Shown: in pieces, positions 1-5,859 of the stretch | Layout: each line of letters opens with the position of its first letter | How positions within the stretch are numbered: position 1 is the stretch's first letter | Source: Caldisericota bacterium | GTDB taxonomy: Bacteria; Caldisericota; Caldisericia; B22-G15 | Length of the DNA stretch: 9,924 nt | Direction of reading: 5' to 3' | Assembly (NCBI GenBank): GCA_003648245.1 | Contig: QMOO01000035.1 | Span: 1 to 9,924, forward strand | Notes under the pieces: model-generated | What the model saw: only the letters and a program-made list of their open reading frames with translations | Told to the model about the DNA's origin: nothing | Database searches by the model: none | Position numbers and translations under genes: made by a program

Positions 1-798
1 AGAATCGCTTTCCTTACAGACTCTGTTATGCATACCATAGGTCTTCACGGAAAGGCATTCCTTCCCTTAATTCTTGGATTCGGGTGTAATGTACCAGCAG
101 TTCTTGGAACAAGGATACTGGAGACAAAGAGACAGAAATTTCTTGCAAGCGTACTTGCAACACTTGTTCCATGCTCTGCAAGAACAATAGTTATTTTAGG
201 TCTTGTTGGTATATTTCTCGGATTTAAATATGTGATTATAGTTTACGTAATAGATTTTATTGTTATTTTTCTTGTGGGAAAATTTTTATCAAAAATTGCA
301 CCGGGTAAGAGTCTTGGTTTGATAATGGAGGTACCTCCTCTAAGAAAACCAACTCTTTCTATTGTTTTAAAGCAGACATGGTTTAGATTAAAGGATTTTA
401 TATATGTTGCCTTTCCAATAATAGTTATTGGAAGTTTCCTTCTTGAGATTCTGAAGGTTTTCGGTTTTTTAGACGGTTTTGTAGCTTTTGTTTCCCCATT
501 TTTTACGAAATTTCTTGGACTTCCACCTTCAACAAGCATAACTCTTATATTTGGAATTCTACGAAAAGAGCTTACTCTGTTTATGCTATTTACTCTTTTT
601 GGCACAGAGAAACTTATCACGGTTATGACTCCAAAGCAACTCATAATTTATTCAGTCATAACTCTTTTTTACTTTCCCTGCATTGCAACCTTTGCAGCTT
701 TAAAGAGAGAAATGGGATGGAAATATGCCACCCTTATTGCCCTTTCTGAAATGATCTTTGCAGTTCTTCTTGGTGGAATATTAAACCTTATTCTTTAA
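1..798 (+). CDS. feoB: Ferrous iron transporter FeoB, C-terminal part (5' end outside the window)
   Basis: This is the membrane part of the FeoB Fe(II) transporter, which moves ferrous iron across the cytoplasmic membrane. The reading frame is open from base 1, so the N-terminal G-protein domain and the first membrane segments lie upstream of the window. Counting from the first codon, 265 residues remain. They include the first Gate motif GCNVPA (residues 28-33, Cys29) and the PCSAR motif (57-61, Cys58), both typical of FeoB pore helices. Later come the second Gate region with GILRKE (185-190) and the C-terminal signature FPCIATFAALKRE (about 225-237). Several strongly hydrophobic stretches fit the expected membrane helices. 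The gene ends with TAA and converges on the xdhA end of the operon on the other strand. A start at base 28 (ATG) is internal to a conserved motif and is not the real start. Confidence 0.95.
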   Translation, partial: RIAFLTDSVMHTIGLHGKAFLPLILGFGCNVPAVLGTRILETKRQKFLASVLATLVPCSARTIVILGLVGIFLGFKYVIIVYVIDFIVIFLVGKFLSKIAPGKSLGLIMEVPPLRKPTLSIVLKQTWFRLKDFIYVAFPIIVIGSFLLEILKVFGFLDGFVAFVSPFFTKFLGLPPSTSITLIFGILRKELTLFMLFTLFGTEKLITVMTPKQLIIYSVITLFYFPCIATFAALKREMGWKYATLIALSEMIFAVLLGGILNLIL

Positions 799-803
799 TG
801 GGA

Positions 804-834
804 AAGGGCCAGGGACTTCTTTCTCCTGACCCTT
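804..834 (+). terminator. Imperfect hairpin just after feoB, weak terminator candidate
   Basis: Five bases after the feoB stop, AAGGGCCAGG (804-813) pairs with CCTGACCCTT (825-834) with one C-A mismatch and an 11-nt loop. The position suits a transcription end. However, a G-rich tract follows instead of a T-run on the plus strand, and no T-run follows on the minus strand either. A classical intrinsic terminator is therefore not shown. It may instead be part of a larger palindromic intergenic element. Confidence 0.3.
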
Positions 835-860
835 GGGAGGGAGGAGGGTGAGGGGGAGGG
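835..860 (+). other. G-run tract, G-quadruplex candidate
   Basis: The plus strand has G-runs at 835-837, 839-841, 846-848, 852-856 and 858-860, separated by 1-4 bases (one spacer, 842-845, contains an extra GG). This meets the usual four-tracts-of-three-G, short-loop pattern for an intramolecular G-quadruplex. It lies directly after the hairpin at 804-834, inside the 3' untranslated region of feoB. A role in ending or pausing transcription, or in RNA 3'-end stability, is possible but inferred. Confidence 0.5.
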
Positions 861-863
861 TTG

Positions 864-893
864 CTTCAAAGCGCCCTATGGTGGGCATTGAAG
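864..893. repeat. Interrupted inverted repeat in the convergent intergenic region
   Basis: CTTCAA (864-869) pairs with TTGAAG (888-893), and inside it GCCC (873-876) pairs with GGGC (883-886) around a 6-nt loop. The two stems are separated by a 3-nt/1-nt internal loop. The structure can form in RNA from either strand. No T-run follows on either side. It sits between the G-run tract and the xdhA 3' end and may be one half of a dispersed intergenic palindromic element. That reading needs a genome-wide match to be more than a guess. Confidence 0.4.
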
Positions 894-928
894 TGACATT
901 AAGTCAAATCAAACCCTCCAAATCCAAA

Positions 929-956
929 ATTTTATAACAAAGTTTAAACTTGTCAA
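929..956 (-). promoter_or_regulatory. Promoter-like sequence after xdhA, reading toward the feoB 3' end
   Basis: On the minus strand a perfect -35 box TTGACA (956-951) is followed by a 16-nt spacer and TAAAAT (934-929), a 5/6 match to the -10 consensus. It lies 18 bases past the xdhA stop and points into the structured intergenic region and the antisense of feoB. No convincing protein gene lies downstream, so it could drive a small or antisense RNA. It could also be a chance match in AT-rich DNA. Confidence 0.35.
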
Positions 957-973
957 CCCAAACAGATGTTCGA

Positions 974-3289
974 TTATTTATTTTCCCTCTTTCTGATAGC
1001 CCAAAAGACTCTTTCAGGAGTGGCAGGAATCTGCCTTATTCTTACCCCCACTGCATCGAAGATTCCATTTGTTATTGCTGGAGCTATGGGAACCATTACA
1101 GTTTCTCCTATTCCCTTTTCTCCAAAAGGACCAAGCTCCTCATATGTCTCCACAGGTATTGTTTCTATCTCTTTAGGTGCATCTTTTATGGTGGGGATTA
1201 TGTATGTGGAGAGGTTCTTTGTAAGGAAGTATCCATCTTTTATTATGGTATCTTCTGTAAGAGCATAGCCCATACCCATAACTATTCCACCTTCAGATTG
1301 ACCCTCAAAACCAAGTTTGTTAATTACCTTCCCACCGTCGATTATATTTACAGCTTTTACAAGATTTACCTTGCCTGTTAGGGTGTTTACCTCAACAAGG
1401 GCTACGCTTCCTGAAAAACTAAAAATGTAATGGGGAAGGCCAAAAGCACCTGGTATTTTTGTTTTTGATGTGGGGAAATAGAAGTGCCCTTCAGTTTTTG
1501 GAAGCCTTCCTTTCTTAAATAGAATTTCTCCAAGTTCCTCATAGCTTATCCTTCTATCCGGATTGTCCTTTACAAAGATGGTTCCATCCTCTATTTCAAG
1601 ATTTTCCTTATTCTCGCCCAACATTCTGGAAGCGTGTTTTTTTAGTAAATCTATCATTTTTATTCCTGCCATACGGATTGCTTTACCGCCTCTATATGTT
1701 CCTGCAGACGCAGTGGAGGTGCCAGAGTCAGGTGTAAGATGGGTGTCTCCTGTTATTATATGGACTTTCCTTTCATCCCTCAAACAGAGTGTTTCCAGAG
1801 CGATGAGTTTGAAGCTCGTCTGAAGTCCCTGTCCCACATCCACATTTCCTGCAAATACATTAAATCCGCCATCCTTTCTCATTTCTATCCAGGCAGATCC
1901 ATAATCTGGAAGTCCAACTCCAAGTCCTGTTCCCTGATATGAGATTGCTACACCAACTCCTCTTTTTATCCAGGGTTTTTTATCCAAATTTTCCTCTTTA
2001 GCTCTATCTCTATAAATAGAAGAGTTTTCCATTTCTTTTAAAATTATGTCAAGACCCATGCTGGTTTCAATCTTACTCCCAATACCTGTTTCTTCTCCCC
2101 TCTTTAAGATATTCTTTCTTCTTAACTCCACTGGATCCATGTTGAGTTTTCTTGCAATTTCGTCCATTTGAGATTCCATGGCAAAGGTTACCTGATTGAC
2201 ACCGAACCCCCTGAAGGCACCAGAGACTCCGTTATTGGTATATATGCAAAAGCCCTCTATATGTGTATTTGGTATTCTATATGGACCGCAGGAATGTTCT
2301 ACAGCAAGATTTACCACAGGTCCGCCAAGAGAAGCATAAGCTCCTGTGTCGGCGTAGATATATACTTCGTTTGCTATAAGAGTTCCATCCTTCTTAACGC
2401 CTGTTCTATATTTTAAAATCATTGGGTGTCTCTTCCATGAGAAAATCATGGATTCTTCTCTGGAAATAACCATTTTTACAGGTCTCTTTGTGAGATATGT
2501 AAGAAGAGCAAGATGTATCTGTGTGGTTATCTCGTCCTTTCCACCAAAACCTCCACCGAGAGGGTTAGCAATAACCCTCACCTTTCTTGGGTCAAGGGCA
2601 AGTACTCTTGCGATTTGAGCCTGGTCTCTAAATGCATACTGCCCTCCACACCATACAGTAAGAAGGTCAGTATCCTCATCATAGTATGCAACACCAGATT
2701 CTGTTTCAAGATATGCATGTTCCTGTCTTCCTGTTCTGTATTCATTTTCAATGATTAAATCTGCCTCACCAAATCCTTTATTTATGTCTCCTTTATTTAT
2801 CACAGTGTGAAGGTGTATGTTTCCGTCTCTGTGCACCTTTGGAGCATCATCTCTCATAGCAACAAAGGGGTCTGTAACAGGGGGAAGCACCTCATATTCT
2901 ACCTCTACAAGCTCTTTTGCCTTGGAAAGGGTTTCTCTGGTTTCAGCTGCTATAAGTGCTACTGCATCACCCACATACCTTACTTTATCCTTGCACAGGA
3001 CAGGTTGATCCTGCACAACTATACCAAAACCGTTTACTCCTGGTATGTCCTTCCAGGTAAGAACCTTTACCACACCTGGAAAGTTTTCAGCTTTTGTCGC
3101 GTCTATTTTCTTTATTACTGCATGGGGATATTTACTCCTTACAACTGCTCCCCATAGCATATTTTCAAGGTATATGTCTGATGGATATTTAAGTTTTCCT
3201 GTAACCTTCTCATTGGATAAAACCTGCGGGACCTTTTTTCCAATCCATCTTTCCTTCTTTTTAATAGGTTTCTCAACCTTTATTTTCAT
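974..3289 (-). CDS. xdhA: Xanthine dehydrogenase-type molybdenum hydroxylase, large (Mo-binding) subunit
   Basis: This is the catalytic subunit that hydroxylates a carbon of an N-heterocycle (probably a purine) at a molybdopterin centre, in the cytoplasm. At 771 residues it has the normal family length, with an N-terminal aldehyde oxidase a/b hammerhead domain followed by the Mo-pterin-binding domains. Visible motifs are GGGFGGK (245-251), GAFRGFG with Arg360, GQGLQT (486-491) and GIGE (726-729), whose Glu729 matches the catalytic base. By eye, Glu279 in REESM and Arg360 match bovine xanthine oxidase Glu802 and Arg880, which hold the purine and are replaced in aldehyde oxidases. I therefore favour a purine substrate, though the exact one is not proven. 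The ATG at 3289 was chosen because GGAGGT stands 7-8 bases before it. A TTG at 3304 in frame has no such support. It is the last gene of the operon, 4 bases after xdhB. Confidence 0.93.
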   Translation of the reverse strand: MKIKVEKPIKKKERWIGKKVPQVLSNEKVTGKLKYPSDIYLENMLWGAVVRSKYPHAVIKKIDATKAENFPGVVKVLTWKDIPGVNGFGIVVQDQPVLCKDKVRYVGDAVALIAAETRETLSKAKELVEVEYEVLPPVTDPFVAMRDDAPKVHRDGNIHLHTVINKGDINKGFGEADLIIENEYRTGRQEHAYLETESGVAYYDEDTDLLTVWCGGQYAFRDQAQIARVLALDPRKVRVIANPLGGGFGGKDEITTQIHLALLTYLTKRPVKMVISREESMIFSWKRHPMILKYRTGVKKDGTLIANEVYIYADTGAYASLGGPVVNLAVEHSCGPYRIPNTHIEGFCIYTNNGVSGAFRGFGVNQVTFAMESQMDEIARKLNMDPVELRRKNILKRGEETGIGSKIETSMGLDIILKEMENSSIYRDRAKEENLDKKPWIKRGVGVAISYQGTGLGVGLPDYGSAWIEMRKDGGFNVFAGNVDVGQGLQTSFKLIALETLCLRDERKVHIITGDTHLTPDSGTSTASAGTYRGGKAIRMAGIKMIDLLKKHASRMLGENKENLEIEDGTIFVKDNPDRRISYEELGEILFKKGRLPKTEGHFYFPTSKTKIPGAFGLPHYIFSFSGSVALVEVNTLTGKVNLVKAVNIIDGGKVINKLGFEGQSEGGIVMGMGYALTEDTIIKDGYFLTKNLSTYIIPTIKDAPKEIETIPVETYEELGPFGEKGIGETVMVPIAPAITNGIFDAVGVRIRQIPATPERVFWAIRKRENK

Positions 3290-3293
3290 ATGA

Positions 3294-4160
3294 CTAACCT
3301 CCAATCCTCAATAAGTTCAGGAGACTCTCATAGAGTAAGTACTTTGAAACCTCTCTTCTATACTCTCTTGTTGCTCTTACGTCTGTTATTGGGTTTACTT
3401 CATTCACAGCACAACTTGCAGCTTCAAATATGTAATCTTTTGAATTTAGTTCCCTTTCTGTGAGTAAATTCTCACACCGGGTTGCTCTATTCACCACTGG
3501 AGAGACTGCTCCAAAAGATACAAATGCTTTTTTAAATTTGTTACCTTCCTCTCTCTCAAGCTTTACTGCCACGCTGGCTATGGAGATTGACATGGCATTT
3601 CTCTGCCCGAGTTTATTAAAAAACCCGATCTCATTCTCTTTCCATTCAGGTATTATTATTCTGTAAAGTATCTCATCATCTCCTATGGAAGTTTTTCCTG
3701 GTCCAAGGAAGAGATCTTTTATATCTATGGTTCTTTCATTATCAAGAGATTTTATAACAAATCTTGCTCCTGAGATCACAAGGGCGGGAATTGAATCGCC
3801 TGCAGGAGATGCGTTGCAAACATTTCCACCAATTGTTCCCCTATTTCTTATCTGAGGTGATCCTATAGTTTTAACTGCCTCCACAAGCAAAGGTGCATAC
3901 TTTTTTGTTATCTGGGATTCAATTATCTCTGAGTGTGTTGTTGTTGGTCCAATGTAAATTTCACCATTTTTCCTCTCTATGCCTTTAAGTTCTTTGATTT
4001 CTCCTATATCTATAATGTAGTCTTCTCTAATTAGATTGTCTTTTAATCTGACAATAAGATCTGTGCCTCCTGCAAGAAATTTTTTCCTGTGCTTGTACTC
4101 TCTGGCAAAAAAGAGTGCTTCATTTAAATCTCTTGGTTTCAGATACTCAAATTCCTTCAT
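3294..4160 (-). CDS. xdhB: Xanthine dehydrogenase-type FAD-binding subunit
   Basis: This is the flavin subunit (288 residues, normal for a separate FAD subunit) that takes electrons from the 2Fe-2S clusters and passes them to NAD+ or another acceptor. The N-terminal FAD-binding domain shows AGGTDLIVR (30-38) and IGSPQIRNRGTIGGN (99-113) followed by GDSIPAL (121-127), the two stretches that wrap the FAD pyrophosphate. The remainder matches the CO-dehydrogenase flavoprotein C-terminal domain. The ATG at 4160 overlaps the stop of xdhC as ATGA, indicating translational coupling; a GGGGG run six bases upstream is a modest ribosome binding site. The stop codon region carries the Shine-Dalgarno of xdhA. 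No Cys-rich 4Fe-4S insert of the 4-hydroxybenzoyl-CoA reductase kind is present, which argues against that relative. Confidence 0.93.
   Translation of the reverse strand: MKEFEYLKPRDLNEALFFAREYKHRKKFLAGGTDLIVRLKDNLIREDYIIDIGEIKELKGIERKNGEIYIGPTTTHSEIIESQITKKYAPLLVEAVKTIGSPQIRNRGTIGGNVCNASPAGDSIPALVISGARFVIKSLDNERTIDIKDLFLGPGKTSIGDDEILYRIIIPEWKENEIGFFNKLGQRNAMSISIASVAVKLEREEGNKFKKAFVSFGAVSPVVNRATRCENLLTERELNSKDYIFEAASCAVNEVNPITDVRATREYRREVSKYLLYESLLNLLRIGG
3297..3302 (-). promoter_or_regulatory. Ribosome binding site of xdhA, embedded in the xdhB stop region
   Basis: GGAGGT on the minus strand encodes the last Gly-Gly of XdhB and its T begins the TAG stop. It stands at the right distance from the ATG at 3289, which makes that ATG, not the in-frame TTG at 3304, the likely start of xdhA. 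Confidence 0.75.
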
Positions 4161-4624
4161 TTCTTACCCCCACTCGCTCTTTTGACAGCTTCTATGATTT
4201 TTTTGTAGCCTGTGCATCTACATAAATTTCCAGACAGCCCTTCCCTTATTTCTTCTTCGTCCGGGTGAGGATTCTTTGATAGTAAGTAGTATGTACTCAT
4301 GACCATTCCGGGAGTACAGAATCCACATTGTATTGCACCTTCCTCTACAAAAGCTTCCTGAATTTCAGTAACTCCATCATTTGACAGTCCTTCAATTGTT
4401 AAAACATTTTTCCCGTCCACCTGAGGAATAAGAACCATGCAGGAATTTACGCTCCTTCCGTTTATTATAACGGTGCATGCCCCACACTCTCCTTTTCCAC
4501 AACCTTCCTTTGTACCGGTGAGACGGAGATAATCCCTTAAGTAATCAAGTAAAGTTATGTTCACAGGTACCTCATCTACAATTTCCTCCCCGTTAAGCAC
4601 AAAATTTATCTTAATAGTTTTCAT
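4157..4624 (-). CDS. xdhC: Xanthine dehydrogenase-type 2Fe-2S subunit
   Basis: This is the small electron-transfer subunit carrying two 2Fe-2S clusters between the Mo centre and FAD. The 155 residues contain a plant-ferredoxin-type N-terminal domain with Cys42, Cys47, Cys50 and Cys62 (GCGKGECGAC motif) and a helical C-terminal domain with Cys100, Cys103 (QCGFCTPG), Cys135 and Cys137 (GNLCRCTGY). All eight cluster ligands are present, so the subunit should be functional. The ATG at 4624 is 2 bases after the preA stop, with an AGGAAG ribosome binding site inside the end of preA. The name follows the E. coli convention (A = Mo, B = FAD, C = FeS) and must not be confused with the XdhC/CoxI maturation factor, which is absent from this window. 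Confidence 0.93.
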   Translation of the reverse strand: MKTIKINFVLNGEEIVDEVPVNITLLDYLRDYLRLTGTKEGCGKGECGACTVIINGRSVNSCMVLIPQVDGKNVLTIEGLSNDGVTEIQEAFVEEGAIQCGFCTPGMVMSTYYLLSKNPHPDEEEIREGLSGNLCRCTGYKKIIEAVKRASGGKK

Positions 4625-4626
4625 TT

Positions 4627-5859
4627 CTACTTCCTTACAAATCTATGTTCCTTAGAATCCATCTTTTCCACCATATGAATTGCATTTACAGGGCAGACCT
4701 GCATACACATTGCACATCCAACACACTTATCTTCATTGATTCTGGGAACTCTTGTATCTTCCCTCAATTCTATTGCCATGTGTCCTCCATCTCTACAGGA
4801 TACATAGCAGAGTTCACACCCAACACACTTATCTTCATCAATATGTGCTTTGACTTCTATTTCTGGAAGTTCCTCGTTGGGTATTATCCTTGGAAGGGAC
4901 TTACCCACTATATCCATGGGAGAGGAGAAATTCATCTCTTCAAGATAATGGGATAGTCCGCTCAAAAGACTTTCAATTACCCTAAAGCCATAATGCATGG
5001 GAAGAGTACAGAACTGTACATTGCTTGCACCAACAAGCATAATTTCAACAGCATCTCTCCATGAATATGCCCCGCCATTTCCAGAGACTACTATATCAAC
5101 ATTCTTTTTAATCTCTGCTATTGTCCTTAGAGTTATAGGTTTTATGGCGTTTCCAGATAGACCTGAGTAGGAACTTTTCCCGAAAACTGTAGGATAGGGT
5201 TCGAAGGAGTATATATCTATTCCAAGTATTGAAGGAATGGTATTGCTCGCAGTTATTCCATCTGCTCCACCTCTTTTTACAGCTTCTGCAACCTCTACTA
5301 TGTCTGTTACCTGTGGGGTTATCTTTATAAGCACAGGAGTATCACCTGCTGCCTCCTTCACCCATCTTGTAACCTTTTCTGTGGCTGAAACAGATTGGGC
5401 AAGCATTCTTCCAGGACTCTCTCCCATACTTCCCTGAGGACATGAGAAGGAACATTCAATAAGGTCCACACCTGCCTTTTTCAGCCTATAAACAAGAGTC
5501 TGCCAGTCTTCTTTTTTTGCCCCCATTATGCTTGCCCCTACGAGTTTTTCTGGAAATCTTTCCTTAAGTATCTTTACCCTCTTTTCCACCTCATCAATAT
5601 GATATTTTGATATAAGGTCAATATTACCAAGTCCCACTATCCTTTTAGATGTAGTACCAAATGAAGACATCATGGGATACTTTAGATCAACCTCAGTTCC
5701 CTCTACAGAGGTTGTCTTAAGTATTACACCTGCCCAGCCTGCTTCAAGCCCGTTTATTGCCATTTCAAGTTCATCTGTGGGAGGGGAGGCAGATAGAATA
5801 AATGGATGCTCAAGATGAATACCAAGAAAATCTATAGATAAATCCTTTCTTTTAAACAT
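4627..5859 (-). CDS. preA: PreA-type dihydropyrimidine dehydrogenase subunit (FMN barrel plus two 4Fe-4S clusters)
   Basis: This resembles PreA, the FMN subunit of bacterial NAD-dependent dihydropyrimidine dehydrogenase, which reduces uracil/thymine with electrons delivered by PreT. Residues about 1-315 form a dihydroorotate-dehydrogenase-like TIM barrel with IECSFSCPQG (134-143), IKITPQVTDI (178-187) and GGADGITASNT (197-207). The C-terminus is a two-cluster ferredoxin domain, Cys345/348/351/355 (followed by RDGGH, a PreA/DPD signature) and Cys379/382/385/389. Length (410) is normal for PreA. The mobile active-site loop (about 147-161) contains no cysteine where mammalian DPD has its catalytic Cys671; an ungapped match puts Ser156 or Gln155 there. 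The gene overlaps preT by 8 bases and has a strong AAGGAGG site 7 bases before its ATG. The actual substrate could differ from uracil, since the neighbours encode a purine-type hydroxylase. Confidence 0.88.
   Translation of the reverse strand: MFKRKDLSIDFLGIHLEHPFILSASPPTDELEMAINGLEAGWAGVILKTTSVEGTEVDLKYPMMSSFGTTSKRIVGLGNIDLISKYHIDEVEKRVKILKERFPEKLVGASIMGAKKEDWQTLVYRLKKAGVDLIECSFSCPQGSMGESPGRMLAQSVSATEKVTRWVKEAAGDTPVLIKITPQVTDIVEVAEAVKRGGADGITASNTIPSILGIDIYSFEPYPTVFGKSSYSGLSGNAIKPITLRTIAEIKKNVDIVVSGNGGAYSWRDAVEIMLVGASNVQFCTLPMHYGFRVIESLLSGLSHYLEEMNFSSPMDIVGKSLPRIIPNEELPEIEVKAHIDEDKCVGCELCYVSCRDGGHMAIELREDTRVPRINEDKCVGCAMCMQVCPVNAIHMVEKMDSKEHRFVRK

Noticed and set aside
243..644. Minus-strand reading frame of 133 codons inside feoB
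   Set aside because: It is the antisense of strongly conserved FeoB sequence, lacks a ribosome site and resembles no known protein.
781..888. A 35-codon minus-strand reading frame starting at ATG 888, spanning the intergenic element
   Set aside because: It overlaps the feoB 3' end, has no ribosome binding site at a proper distance, and its proline/leucine-rich product simply reflects the C-rich repeat-like DNA.
894..906. TGAC-N5-GTCA inverted repeat as a regulator site
   Set aside because: It is only four bases per arm, lies between convergent gene ends, and matches no operator I can name with confidence.
950..1381. Plus-strand reading frames within xdhA (also those at 1563-1942, 2168-2416 and 2807-3157)
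   Set aside because: They are opposite-strand shadows of a clearly conserved gene, rich in Cys, Ser and Tyr with no family features or start signals.
3290..3304. TTG start at 3304 that would lengthen XdhA by five residues
   Set aside because: It overlaps the xdhB end and has no ribosome binding site, while the ATG at 3289 has GGAGGT at the right spacing.
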